Positions 9,146 through 17,473 are shown, numbered from the stretch's first letter. The stretch: DNA of 64,000 nt from JADGOV01 sp963814355 (GCA_963814355.1 CAWFCZ010000002.1:186001-250000); one strand, 5' to 3'. Numbers and translations: made by a program. The notes: generated from the letters alone by a model not told the origin.

Positions 9146-9699
9146 ACCTCCAGCAGCTCGGCTTCCTTGATCCGGAGCAGGTCGTCGACCGACGCCACGT
9201 AGCGATGCGTGGTCTCCTCCAGCTCCTTCTCCGCCCGGCGCACCTCGTCCTCGCCGGCCTCGCCGTCCTTGACCAGCTTGTCCAGACGCGTCTTGGCGTG
9301 CCGCCGAACGCTGCGGATGGCGATCCGGGCGTCCTCAGCCTTGCCGTGCGCCTGCTTGATCATCTCCCGCCGGCGCTCCTCGGTGAGCTGCGGGAAAACC
9401 ACCCGGATGATGCTGCCGTCGTTCGTCGGGTTGACGCCGAGGTCGCTGTCCCGGATGGCTCGCTCGATGGCGGCCAGGGAGCCCTTGTCGTACGGCGTGA
9501 CGATCGCCATCCGCGGCTCGGGCAGGTGGAAGGAGGCCAACTGATTGACCGGCGTCTTCGTGCCGTAGTAGTCGACCAGCACCTTGGCGAACATCGACGG
9601 GCTGGCCCGGCCGGTACGGATCATGGCCAGGTCCTCCTTGCCCACCGTCACTGCCTTGTCCATCTTCTCTTCGGTCTCGAGCAGGGTGTCGTCGATCAT
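9142..9699 (-). CDS. frr: Ribosome recycling factor Frr
   Basis: Splits post-termination 70S ribosomes together with EF-G. The protein is 185 aa, the usual length. Domain I helices and the hinge are recognisable in ETEEKMDKAV..KEDLAMIRTGRASPSMF, and the C-terminal helix in GEAGEDEVRRAEKELEETTH. It lies 26 nt after pyrH and overlaps cdsA by 4 nt, so these three are almost certainly one transcript. Confidence 0.97.
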   Translation of the reverse strand: MIDDTLLETEEKMDKAVTVGKEDLAMIRTGRASPSMFAKVLVDYYGTKTPVNQLASFHLPEPRMAIVTPYDKGSLAAIERAIRDSDLGVNPTNDGSIIRVVFPQLTEERRREMIKQAHGKAEDARIAIRSVRRHAKTRLDKLVKDGEAGEDEVRRAEKELEETTHRYVASVDDLLRIKEAELLEV

Positions 9700-9725
9700 C
9701 GGTACTCGATTCTTGTGCTCCGGGG

Positions 9726-10508
9726 TCAGTCGGCGTTCGGCGCGACGAGAGTGCCGATTTTCTCACCCCGTACCGCTCGAATGATGTTGCCCTCCCCCAG
9801 GAGGTCGAAGACCACGATCGGCAGGCCGTTGTCCATGCACAGGCTGATGGCGGTTGCGTCCATCACTTTCAACCCTCTGGCGAGCACCTCGGCGTAGTCC
9901 AGACGGTCGAAGCGCACCGCGTGCGGGTTACGCCGCGGGTCGTCGTCGTAGACGCCGTCGACCTGGGTCGCCTTGAGCACCGCCTGGGCGTTCACCTCCA
10001 GCGCCCGCTGCGCCGCCGCAGTGTCGGAGGAGAAGAACGGCTGGCCCAGGCCCGCCCCGAAGATGACCACCCGGCCCTTCTCCAGGTGCCGGATCGCGCG
10101 GCGGGGCACGTAGGGCTCGGCGATCTGGCCCATCGCGATGGCGGTCTGCACCCGGGTCTCCATGCCTTCCTTCTCCAGGAAGTCCTGGAGGGCTAGGCAG
10201 TTGATGACGATGCCGAGCATGCCCATGTAGTCCGCGCGGGCGCGATCCATGCCACGCTCCGACAGCGCCGCACCGCGGAACATGTTGCCACCGCCGATGA
10301 CCACGGCAACCTCGACGCCGGTCCGTACCGCGGCCGCCACCTGCCGGGCCATGAAGGCGACGGTGCCCGGATCGATGCCCAGCGTCTCGCCGCCGGCGAA
10401 CGCCTCGCCGGAAAGCTTGAGCAGGACCCGCCCCCAGACGGGCGGCTCGGCGGGAGCTGCCTCCTCACCCTCCTCGGCGACGGTCGGCCGCGTCGTCGGA
10501 TCGGTCAT
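9726..10508 (-). CDS. pyrH: Uridylate kinase PyrH
   Basis: Bacterial UMP kinase of the amino-acid-kinase fold, phosphorylating UMP to UDP with ATP. 260 aa. LLKLSGEAFAGG near residue 30 and VVIGGGNMFRGAA form the phosphate and substrate loops; IFGAGLGQPFFSSDTAAAQRA and VDGVYDDDPRRNP complete the active site. The first 25 residues (TRPTVAEEGEEAAPAEP) are an acidic extension absent from shorter homologues. It heads pyrH-frr-cdsA, separated from tsf by 144 nt. Confidence 0.97.
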   Translation of the reverse strand: MTDPTTRPTVAEEGEEAAPAEPPVWGRVLLKLSGEAFAGGETLGIDPGTVAFMARQVAAAVRTGVEVAVVIGGGNMFRGAALSERGMDRARADYMGMLGIVINCLALQDFLEKEGMETRVQTAIAMGQIAEPYVPRRAIRHLEKGRVVIFGAGLGQPFFSSDTAAAQRALEVNAQAVLKATQVDGVYDDDPRRNPHAVRFDRLDYAEVLARGLKVMDATAISLCMDNGLPIVVFDLLGEGNIIRAVRGEKIGTLVAPNAD

Positions 10509-10652
10509 GGGCAGCCTCCGAATCGCGTGCGGGCGAGCGCTGCTTTGGGCGAACGGTAGCGCTTCACCCGTGTGGGCAGTGTGCCGTACGACGACCCTTC
10601 GCGCTGCCCTTCGGCCGGTGTTACGGCGACCGCGGCAGCGCTCGGCACGCGA

Positions 10653-11267
10653 TCAGCCCTGACCGACCCGGTATCGGACGAACCGGCCCACGACGATCTT
10701 CTCGCCCAGCCGGCTCGCGGCCTCGACGAGCAGCGCCGCGATGGTCTTCTTGCCGTCCTTGACCCAGGCCTGCTCGAGCAGGCAGACCGCCTTGTAGTAC
10801 CCCTCTACCCGACCGTCCACGATCTTGCTGAGCGCGGCCTCGGGCTTGCCGTCCTCCCGTGCCGCGGCCTGGTAGATCTTCCGTTCGGCCTCGATGACCT
10901 CCGGCGGGACGTCGTCCTTGCTGACGTAGAGCGGGTCGGCCGAGGCAATGTGCAGCGCCAGCTCGCGGGCCAGCTCGCCGAACGCCTCGTTCTTCGCCAC
11001 GAAGTCGGTTTCGCAGTTGAGTTCCAGCAACACCCCGACGGTGGGCGGCAGGTCTTTCGCGCTGCGGTGCAGGTAGGCGTGCACCATGCCGTTGTCGGCG
11101 CTGCGTAGGCCGCGCTTGGCCACGCCGGCCAGCCCCTTCTCGCGAAGGTAGGCAGTCGCCTTGTCGAGGTCGCCGTCGTTGTCCACGAGCGCCTTCTTGA
11201 CATCCGACATGCCGGCGCCCGTGAGCTCGCGGAGCTTCTTGATGTCTGCGGTGGGAACCTGTGCCAT
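10653..11267 (-). CDS. tsf: Elongation factor Ts
   Basis: Nucleotide-exchange factor for EF-Tu. 204 aa, the short single-lobed form common in part of the actinobacteria. The UBA-like N-terminus (IKKLRELTGAGMSDVKKAL) and the core TDFVAKNEAFGELA are intact. It follows rpsB by 45 nt; rpsB-tsf is a near-universal operon. The 144-nt gap that follows before pyrH may hold a terminator or a pyrH promoter; I see no T-tailed hairpin. Confidence 0.97.
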   Translation of the reverse strand: MAQVPTADIKKLRELTGAGMSDVKKALVDNDGDLDKATAYLREKGLAGVAKRGLRSADNGMVHAYLHRSAKDLPPTVGVLLELNCETDFVAKNEAFGELARELALHIASADPLYVSKDDVPPEVIEAERKIYQAAAREDGKPEAALSKIVDGRVEGYYKAVCLLEQAWVKDGKKTIAALLVEAASRLGEKIVVGRFVRYRVGQG

Positions 11268-11312
11268 CTGTGGTATCTCGTCTTCCGTTGCCGTCTCGGT
11301 GGTGGTGTTCGG

Positions 11313-12371
11313 TTAGATCGCCGGCGGTTCGGGCTGGTCTTCCGTCGCGGTAGCCGGTTCCACGGCTGTCTCCGGCGCGAACCCGGCGGACGGGTCCGCG
11401 CCGAGCAGCCCCGTCACTTCGGCGGTGTCCCCGGCGGGTACCGGATCGGCCGACAGTTCCGCGGCGGTCTCCAGAGCCTCCGGCGCGACCGGGGGGCCTT
11501 CGGCTACGTCGCCGGCCACGACGTCATCCGGCACCGGAAGGGCAGCCGGCCCAGCGGCCGCGGCCGGATCGGCTGCAGCCTGCGCATCCGGCACTCCGGC
11601 CCCTTCCAGCAGCTCGCGCTCCCAGTCGGCCAGCGGCTCACCGGCGGCGAGCTCGGATCCGTCCTCACCGCGACCGGCATTGGACCGGGCCATCAGCCCC
11701 TCGGCAGCCGCGTCTGCGACGACCCTGGTCAGCAGCGCCACGCTGCGAATCGCGTCGTCGTTGCCCGGGATCGGGTAGTCGACCTCGTCCGGGTCACAGT
11801 TGGTGTCCAGGATGGCGACCACCGGGATGCCGAGCTTGCGCGCCTCCCCGACCGCGATGTGCTCCTTCTTCGTGTCCACGATCCAGATGGCGCTCGGCAC
11901 CCGGGTCATGTCCCGGATACCCCCAAGCGTGCGGTCCAGCTTCTGCCGCTCCCGCTGCAAGGTGAGCCGTTCCTTCTTGCTGCGCACGGTGTCCCCACCG
12001 GTCGACTCGATCTGCTCCAGCTCCTTGAGACGCTGGAGCCGATTGAAGATCGTGGAGAAGTTGGTGAGCATGCCGCCGAGCCAGCGCTCGTTCACGTACG
12101 GCATGCCGACCCGGGTGGCTTGCTCCCGGATCGCCTCCTGGCCCTGCTTCTTGGTCCCGACGAACAAGATCGTGCCGCCGTGGGCGACGGTTTCCCGGAC
12201 GAACTCGTACGCCCGATCGATCGAGGCCAGCGACTGCTGCAGGTCGATCATGTAGATGCCGTTGCGCTCGGTCAGGATGAAGCGGCGCATCTTCGGATTC
12301 CAGCGACGGGTTTGGTGTCCGAAGTGGACGCCGTTCTCCAGCAGCTGGCGCAGGGTGACGACGGTCGGCAT
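11313..12371 (-). CDS. rpsB: 30S ribosomal protein S2 with long acidic tail
   Basis: S2 of the small subunit. Residues 1 to about 225 match the family (LLENGVHFGHQTRRWNPKM, DLQQSL, GTKKQGQEAI, NERWLGGMLTNF). The remaining roughly 125 residues are a disordered Ala/Pro/Glu/Asp-rich tail, so at 352 aa it is well above the usual 230-300. The start has AAGGAG 7 nt upstream (12379-12384), and a perfect hairpin with a UUCG loop lies just above that site. First gene of rpsB-tsf. Confidence 0.96.
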   Translation of the reverse strand: MPTVVTLRQLLENGVHFGHQTRRWNPKMRRFILTERNGIYMIDLQQSLASIDRAYEFVRETVAHGGTILFVGTKKQGQEAIREQATRVGMPYVNERWLGGMLTNFSTIFNRLQRLKELEQIESTGGDTVRSKKERLTLQRERQKLDRTLGGIRDMTRVPSAIWIVDTKKEHIAVGEARKLGIPVVAILDTNCDPDEVDYPIPGNDDAIRSVALLTRVVADAAAEGLMARSNAGRGEDGSELAAGEPLADWERELLEGAGVPDAQAAADPAAAAGPAALPVPDDVVAGDVAEGPPVAPEALETAAELSADPVPAGDTAEVTGLLGADPSAGFAPETAVEPATATEDQPEPPAI

Positions 12372-12387
12372 CGTCGGCTCTCCTTAG

Positions 12388-12403
12388 GCGCGCCGAAGCG
12401 CGC
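12388..12403 (-). promoter_or_regulatory. rpsB leader hairpin with UUCG tetraloop
   Basis: On the coding strand the leader reads GCGCGC-TTCG-GCGCGC, a perfect 6-bp stem closed by a UUCG tetraloop, ending 3 nt before the rpsB Shine-Dalgarno. Such a stable element could affect ribosome access or bind S2. Function is inference. Confidence 0.55.
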
Positions 12404-12667
12404 ATTCGGTTCTGTGCAGGCGCCGGTTGGCACCCGCCCTGACGCTCTCGCCGCACCCGCCCGAACGCGACTGCGCGCGGGACCGAGGGTGTCGACCCGT
12501 CTCGGAGGAGACGGTGTGAGGGCGTGCGAAGTCGATCCGGCGGACCGGACCGCTGCTCGCAGTCTAACCCGCACGTGTCCACACCACGTCGACCGCCTGG
12601 CGCGCCCGTCGTCCACAGTCTCGAGACCGCGCTTCCGCGCATGGATGCGGTCCCGGAAGGTGATGAC
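12404..12667. other. Divergent region between rpsB and M23 gene
   Basis: 264 nt holding promoters for both directions. For rpsB, a TAGACT -10-like hexamer is at 12566-12561 on the minus strand, without a good -35; this would give a leader of about 180 nt. No gene or known riboswitch pattern was recognised. Confidence 0.4.
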
Positions 12668-13522
12668 ATGTCGGATCGCCTGCCCCGCCTGCCCCGCCTG
12701 CCCCGCCAGCTCGGCCTGCCCCGCCGGTTGGTGGTGTTCGCGCTGTCGGTGCTGGCCGCGACGTCGGGTGCGCTGGCCGTCGGCGGACCCGCCATCGCGG
12801 TCGGGCCTCCTGCCGGGAGCGGTCCGCTGCCGGCTCCGGCAGCCCTCCGCGCCGAGTCGCCGACCTCCGCCTACACCTGGCCGCTGCCGGGACACCCGCC
12901 GGTGCTGCGCCGGTTCTCTCCGCCGCCGACCCCGTACGCGCCCGGCCACCGGGGGGTCGACCTCGGAGCGACCGTCGGCACCCCGGTGCTGGCCAGCGGG
13001 GCCGGCGTCATCGGCTTTGCGGCGCAACTCGCCGGACGAGGCGTGGTCACAGTCGTGTTCGACAACGGCCTGCGGACGACGTATGAGCCGGTGCGCCCGA
13101 TCGTACGACAGGGCGAGCGCGTCGCCCGTGGCCAGCAGATCGGTTGGCTCGCCACCCCCACGGGCCACTGCGGTCCGGGCATGTCGTGTCTGCACTGGGG
13201 CCTGCTGCGCGGTTCGGTGTACCTCGATCCGCTGATGCTGCTCGGCGGCTCACCGGTGCGCCTCTTTCCGCTGAACGGCGGCCCTCCGGGCCGGTCTGGA
13301 GCCCCGGCAGCGACCCCTCGGCGATCGACTGCCCTATCGTCGACTGCCCTATCGTCGACTGCCCCGCGCTCGACTGCGCCGCCGGCGGCGGCGTCCGCTG
13401 TGTCAGCCAGGGCGGGTCCGGGCACCGAAGGCGAGCGGCCTCGACGCGGCGTGGCGCTCTCCGTTGCCTTGGCGCTGGGCGCCGCCGGCACGCTCACCGT
13501 GTTACCGCCCCGGAGGCGGTGA
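12668..13522 (+). CDS. Secreted M23 (LytM-like) peptidase, possibly degenerate
   Basis: 284-aa exported protein. The start at ATG 12668 follows GGAAGGTGAT. A basic N-terminus with RLP repeats precedes a hydrophobic signal segment (LVVFALSVLAATSGALAVGG). The LytM domain has the zinc motif HRGVDLG, but the second motif reads CLHWG, so the first His of HxH is Cys. A Ser/Thr/Ala-rich stretch built from 15-bp repeats and a C-terminal hydrophobic segment ending in RRR follow, suggesting an anchored protein. It could be a peptidoglycan endopeptidase or an inactive activator like EnvC. It sits divergent from rpsB, a common actinobacterial position. Confidence 0.8.
   Translation: MSDRLPRLPRLPRQLGLPRRLVVFALSVLAATSGALAVGGPAIAVGPPAGSGPLPAPAALRAESPTSAYTWPLPGHPPVLRRFSPPPTPYAPGHRGVDLGATVGTPVLASGAGVIGFAAQLAGRGVVTVVFDNGLRTTYEPVRPIVRQGERVARGQQIGWLATPTGHCGPGMSCLHWGLLRGSVYLDPLMLLGGSPVRLFPLNGGPPGRSGAPAATPRRSTALSSTALSSTAPRSTAPPAAASAVSARAGPGTEGERPRRGVALSVALALGAAGTLTVLPPRRR
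13326..13370 (+). repeat. 15-bp tandem repeat, 3 copies
   Basis: Two identical copies of CGACTGCCCTATCGT (13326-13340, 13341-13355) and a third diverged copy to 13370, followed by a partial one. The unit length is a multiple of three and encodes STAL/STAP-like repeats in the M23 protein linker. Confidence 0.85.
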
Positions 13523-13719
13523 TCCGATCACCCAGGTTCGCCGTGGCGGGTCGACTGGATCCGGGGCGCAGTCCCGGAGGTCCGGAGACGCCGGGCCGGG
13601 TGCCACCTCCTATCGTCGACGGCGCGCCTGCCCCCTGCGCCGGACGGTACATTCCGGGCTCTTGCAGGGGATCCCGGACAGCGAAAATCTGGGCGCCGAG
13701 ACGTTGCGAAGGGAACGAC

Positions 13720-14103
13720 GTGAGCGTGACACCGCAGGTAACCCTCTCGGCCACGACCATCGGGGCACCGGACGCGCGGTCGCTGGCAGCCTTCTACCGC
13801 AACCTGCTGGACTGGGGCGTCGAGGATGATCACGACGAGTGGGTGACCCTGCGGCCGCGCGGCGGCGGCCCTGGCCTTTCCTTCCAGACCGAGGCCGGAT
13901 ACCTGCCCCCGGTGTGGCCGACGGCACCGGGGTCGCAACAGATGATGGCCCACCTGGACCTGTCGGTGGATGACCTTGAGGCCGCCGGTCGGCACGCCGA
14001 GTCGTGCGGAGCGGTGCTGGCCGGCTACCAGCCCCAGGACCACGTCCGGGTCTACCTGGACCCCGCCGGTCACCCCTTCTGCCTGTTTCGGCCCGGCGCC
14101 TGA
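13720..14103 (+). CDS. VOC-family (glyoxalase/bleomycin-resistance fold) protein
   Basis: 127-aa single-domain vicinal-oxygen-chelate protein. The start at GTG 13720 is preceded by GAAGGGA. The pattern includes ATTIGAPDARSLAAFYRNLLDW at the N-terminus, then MMAHLDLSVDDLEAA and a closing VYLDPAGHPFCLFRP, with H and the late Glu/Asp region forming a possible metal site. Such small VOC proteins include dioxygenases, isomerases and antibiotic-binding proteins; nothing in the context narrows it. Monocistronic, between the M23 gene and a convergent lipoprotein gene. Confidence 0.8.
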   Translation: MSVTPQVTLSATTIGAPDARSLAAFYRNLLDWGVEDDHDEWVTLRPRGGGPGLSFQTEAGYLPPVWPTAPGSQQMMAHLDLSVDDLEAAGRHAESCGAVLAGYQPQDHVRVYLDPAGHPFCLFRPGA

Positions 14104-14105
14104 CC

Positions 14106-14164
14106 ACTGACCACCGGGCCAGCCGTCCGGTCCGCCGCTCCGGGTCGGGGTCGGTGGTGTCAGT
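14106..14164. terminator. Possible bidirectional terminator-like stem
   Basis: Between convergent stops, ACTGACCACCG at 14106-14116 pairs with CGGTGGTGTCAGT at 14152-14164 with a 2-nt bulge, enclosing a GC-rich loop. There is no T tract, so any terminator would be of the actinobacterial type. Weak call. Confidence 0.3.
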
Positions 14165-14182
14165 CAGCCCAGGTCGGGACGG

Positions 14183-14207
14183 GCTCAGCTCAGCTCAGCT
14201 CAGCTCA
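14183..14207. repeat. GCTCA pentanucleotide repeat, 5 copies
   Basis: Five perfect GCTCA units across the 3' end of the solute-binding lipoprotein gene. On the coding strand they read TGAGC; one of them supplies the stop codon. Confidence 0.9.
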
Positions 14208-15393
14208 TGGACTTGGACCAGTGGGCGCGCAAATACCGCTGCGCGGCAGCGATCTGCGGCGGCGTGAGTAGCACCGGTCGGCCCGGAACGGCAGGCAGCG
14301 CAGCGAAGGCAGCTCGGTCCAGTGCGCGGCTTCGGCTCATGGCCCCGGCGCGGGCCGGTCGGACCGAGCTACGCAGCCAAAGGTTCTGGCCTTCGTCGGA
14401 AAACAGGAACTCCTGCCACAGTCGGGCCGCCGCCGGGTGCGGGGCGTCGGCATTGATAGCCTGGACGTAGTAGGAGCCGACCACCGCCTGGCGCGGGACG
14501 ACGACCCGCCAGGCCACACTGTGGGTTAGCGCGGCAGCTCGCTGGACGTTGGTGTAGTCCCAGTCCAGGACCACCGGTGTCTCCCCAGCGGCGATAGTTG
14601 CCAGTGTGGGGCTGGCAGGGCTCAGCGCGCCGTCCTGCTTAAGCCGGGCGAAGAGGTCGACACCGGGGCCAATGGCCTGCGCCGATCCGCCGTTGGACAG
14701 TGCGGCCATCACGACGGCGAAGAAACCCGAGGTGGCCCGGGTTGGATCCCCGTTGATCGCCACCTTGCCCCGGTACGCCGGTTTCAACAGGTCTGTGACG
14801 GTGCGAGGGGCCGGTACCCGTTTGGCGTCATAGCCGATCGACATGATGCCGCCGTAGCCACCGACGTAACGGCCACTCGGCTCCTTGAGGGCATCCGGAA
14901 TGTCGCCCCAGGTGGCCACCTTGTACGGCGCCAATTGCCCAAGGTTGGCGGCCGCCACGCTGGAGCTCAGATCGAAAACGTCCGGTGCCCGGCTTGTTCC
15001 GCGCAGGGCCTTGGCCGAGGCTATCTCGTCCCGGCTCGACGCCGCCGGCTGCCGGGAGACCACGCTGATGCCGTAGGTGCTCTGGAACGTGGCCAGCAAC
15101 TCCGCGTCGTTCGCCCAGTCGCCGGGCAGTCCGACGACGTTGAGCGTCCGCTCGTGCTTCGCCGCGGCCGCCAGCTTGTCCAGGCCGCCGAGTTCCGCGG
15201 CAAAGCCGACGCGCAGGGCCGCCGGGTTGGCCGCGCCGGGGACATTGCGTGGCCGCTGCGCCGACGAACCGCCGCCGCCGCATGCGCCGGCCAGGGACAA
15301 GGTCAGCACCACGATGAGCACCGCGCGCCAGGAAGGTACTCGACGGTGCCACCGGAACCCACCGCATTTCGACGTGTCCTCGGCTGCCGTCAT
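14200..15393 (-). CDS. Extracellular solute-binding lipoprotein (ABC importer type, orphan)
   Basis: 397-aa predicted lipoprotein. After the start at ATG 15393 comes a hydrophobic signal ending in the lipobox LAGAC, then a Gly/Ser linker. The mature part resembles family-1/spermidine-iron type binding proteins: LNVVGLPGDWANDAELLATF, DVFDLSSSVAAANLGQLAPY, GKVAINGDPTRATSGFF, then LWQEFLFSDEGQNLWL and a C-terminal basic helix. No permease or ATPase gene is nearby, so it either works with a distant transporter or is solitary. Ligand unknown; the fold class often binds Fe(III), polyamines or thiamine. Confidence 0.8.
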   Translation of the reverse strand: MTAAEDTSKCGGFRWHRRVPSWRAVLIVVLTLSLAGACGGGGSSAQRPRNVPGAANPAALRVGFAAELGGLDKLAAAAKHERTLNVVGLPGDWANDAELLATFQSTYGISVVSRQPAASSRDEIASAKALRGTSRAPDVFDLSSSVAAANLGQLAPYKVATWGDIPDALKEPSGRYVGGYGGIMSIGYDAKRVPAPRTVTDLLKPAYRGKVAINGDPTRATSGFFAVVMAALSNGGSAQAIGPGVDLFARLKQDGALSPASPTLATIAAGETPVVLDWDYTNVQRAAALTHSVAWRVVVPRQAVVGSYYVQAINADAPHPAAARLWQEFLFSDEGQNLWLRSSVRPARAGAMSRSRALDRAAFAALPAVPGRPVLLTPPQIAAAQRYLRAHWSKSMS

Positions 15394-15525
15394 GCCCGAA
15401 GCCGTCCCGCGATGACGCACGGTCGAAGGCTATCCGGGCTGGGCGGAGTGCCCCCGGCGACACGACGGGCGTGGCCGGGCCATTCTCAGCCGGGACGCCA
15501 GTGCCCGGCCGGGCGGGTGCCGTCC

Positions 15526-16428
15526 TCAGCCACTCTGGTCGGCCAGTTTCGCGCGGAGTTGAAGCACGGCCTTGGTGTGCATCTGGCAGATCCGGCTTTC
15601 CGTGACCCCCAGCACCTGCCCGATTTCGGCGAGGGTCAGGTTCTCGTAGTAGTACAGGGTGACGACGATCTTCTCGCGTTCCGGCAAGGTATTGATCGCC
15701 TTGGCCAAGAGGTACTTGGTTTCATCCGTCTCGAAGCTGGCCACCGGGTCCTCGGCCTTGGTGTCCTCCAGCGTGTCGATCAGTGCCAGCTCATCCCCGC
15801 GGTCCCCGCCCACGTTGAGCAACTCGTCCAAGGCCACCACGTTGACGAAGGAGACCTGCGCGAATATGCCTCGAAGGTCGCTCAGGCCGATGCCCAATTC
15901 GGCGGCCACCTCACGCTCGGTGGGGGTGCGACGGAACCGGGCCTCCAGGCTGGCGTAAGCGCGCTCCACCTCGCGAGCCTTGGACCGGACCGATCGAGGG
16001 ATCCAGTCGATCGACCTCAGCTCGTCGATGATCGCGCCTCGAATTCGACTGATCGCGTACGTTTCAAACTTGATGGCGCGTGCGATATCGAACTTCGTAA
16101 TGGCGTCCATCAGGCCGAATATGCCGTAGGACACCAGGTCGGCCTGCTCGATATTCGGTGGCAGGCCGACACCTACGCGACCGGCGACATACTTCACCAA
16201 CGGCGAATAGTGCAGGATGATTCGCTCACGGAGATCCGGGTCTTCAGTCGCCTTGTAGGTACGCCAAAGGTCCTGAAGAGCGACGTCGGTGTCAGCCGGA
16301 CCTCGTGCCGGTGTCGAGCTTGTGGGTCGAGCGACGGGTTGGACCGCCGGCGGCGGACGAATGGCCGGTTGTGAGAGCCCGAGCGCGCTCCAGCCCGATA
16401 CCTCAGGCTCGGGGATGGGCACGCTCAT
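15526..16428 (-). CDS. whiG: RNA polymerase sigma factor WhiG (FliA/SigD class)
   Basis: 300-aa group 3 sigma factor. After a disordered 45-residue N-terminus come region 2 (YSPLVKYVAGRVGVGLPPNI, QADLVSYGIFGLMDAI, KFETYAISRIRGAIIDELR), region 3 (PRSVRSKAREVERAYASLE) and region 4 with LPEREKIVVTLYYYENLTL and the HTH in EIGQVLGVTESRICQMH. In Streptomyces WhiG commits aerial hyphae to sporulation; in motile genera the orthologue runs flagellar genes. No flagellar gene is in this window. Its 5' end overlaps the xerC 3' end by 26 nt, so it is probably read from the xerC transcript. Confidence 0.93.
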   Translation of the reverse strand: MSVPIPEPEVSGWSALGLSQPAIRPPPAVQPVARPTSSTPARGPADTDVALQDLWRTYKATEDPDLRERIILHYSPLVKYVAGRVGVGLPPNIEQADLVSYGIFGLMDAITKFDIARAIKFETYAISRIRGAIIDELRSIDWIPRSVRSKAREVERAYASLEARFRRTPTEREVAAELGIGLSDLRGIFAQVSFVNVVALDELLNVGGDRGDELALIDTLEDTKAEDPVASFETDETKYLLAKAINTLPEREKIVVTLYYYENLTLAEIGQVLGVTESRICQMHTKAVLQLRAKLADQSG

Positions 16429-17473
16429 AAGTCGCCCTCAGTCGGTCGGCGCTGATGTGGGTGTAGACCTGCGTCGTTGCTAGCGTAGCGTGACCGAGCA
16501 ATTCCTGAACGTTCCGGAGGTCAGCACCTCCGTCGACCAGATGCGTGGCTGCGGAATGCCGCAGTCCGTGTGGGCCCACGTCCGGCACCCCTGGGGTCTC
16601 GGCTGCTCGACGATGCACGACCCGACGAACCGTGCGGACATCTATCCGGCGGCCCCGGACGCCCACAAACAGAGCCGCGGTGTCGTGCGCCCGGAGGAGC
16701 TGGGGGCGACCCGCGGCCAGCCAGGTCTCCACGGCTCGGGCGGCGGGTACGCCGAACGGAACCACCCGCTCCTTGCCTCCCTTGCCGAGCACGCGAGCGA
16801 CTAAACGGATCATGTCTAGGTCGTCAACATCGAGGCCGCACAGCTCGCTCACCCGGATTGCGGTGGCGTAGAACACCTCCAACATGGCCGCATCGCGCAG
16901 CCGGGTGACCGCCGCCACCGTCCCGGCGACCGGCGCCGTTGGATCCCCGGGGGTGTCGAGCAGGGCAGCAGCCTGGACCGCGGTCAGTACCTGCGGCAGT
17001 CGGCTGTCGCCCCGTGGTGTGGCTAGGGTCGCGCCTGGGTCGCTCGCCAGCCAGCCGCGTCGGGTGGCGAACGCGGTAAAGGAGCGAGCTGCGGCGGCTC
17101 GCCGGGCCAGCGTCGCGGGGGACCGGCCTCGGGTCCGTGAGACGGCCAGCCAGCTCCGCAAGATGGCGAGGTCGATCCCGGCCGGAACAGCAGCGCCCCG
17201 GCGGCCGGCATGGTCGAGCAGTCCTGCGACGTCGGACACGTAGGCCCGTACCGTGTGTGCCGCCAGACCGCGCTCCAAGGCCAGGTAGCGCGCGTACTCG
17301 CCGAGCGCCCGTGCCAGCCCCTCGGGCACCACCAGCCCCTCGGGCACCACCAGCCCCTCGGGCACCGAGGGCCCCGCCCCTGAGTCGTGAGAGGTTCGCC
17401 GGCGGGCGTCCCCGCCCCGGCGTCCGCGGGCGCTCTCCGCCCGGGACCGGCGACCGGCCTTGGGATCCGGCAT
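16403..17473 (-). CDS. xerC: Tyrosine recombinase XerC
   Basis: 356-aa core tyrosine recombinase, likely resolving chromosome dimers. An N-terminal SAM-like DNA-binding domain (LGEYARYLALERGLAAHTVRAYV) precedes the catalytic domain with R in ATAIRVSELCG, K in GKGGKERVVPF, H-x-x-R in PHGLRHSAATHL, and H and the nucleophile Y in LGHATLATTQVYTHIS. The start at ATG 17473 was preferred to one at 17581 because the extra residues are not conserved. An 18-bp triplication in the N-terminal linker gives VPEGLV repeats. Context with dprA and whiG is the chromosomal xerC site, so this is not a phage integrase. Confidence 0.92.
   Translation of the reverse strand: MPDPKAGRRSRAESARGRRGGDARRRTSHDSGAGPSVPEGLVVPEGLVVPEGLARALGEYARYLALERGLAAHTVRAYVSDVAGLLDHAGRRGAAVPAGIDLAILRSWLAVSRTRGRSPATLARRAAAARSFTAFATRRGWLASDPGATLATPRGDSRLPQVLTAVQAAALLDTPGDPTAPVAGTVAAVTRLRDAAMLEVFYATAIRVSELCGLDVDDLDMIRLVARVLGKGGKERVVPFGVPAARAVETWLAAGRPQLLRAHDTAALFVGVRGRRIDVRTVRRVVHRRAAETPGVPDVGPHGLRHSAATHLVDGGADLRNVQELLGHATLATTQVYTHISADRLRATYERAHPRA
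17314..17367 (-). repeat. 18-bp tandem repeat, 3 copies, in xerC
   Basis: Three head-to-tail copies of CCAGCCCCTCGGGCACCA (plus strand; last base differs in copy 3). They encode three VPEGLV-type hexapeptides in the linker before the xerC DNA-binding domain. Confidence 0.9.

Noticed and set aside
12404..12667. c-di-AMP (ydaO) riboswitch before the M23 gene
   Set aside because: Such switches often precede cell-wall hydrolase genes, but the conserved core sequence is not recognisable here.
16403..17473. Phage or integron integrase marking a mobile element
   Set aside because: Sequence and context (dprA, whiG) are those of chromosomal XerC; no attachment site, excisionase or phage genes nearby.
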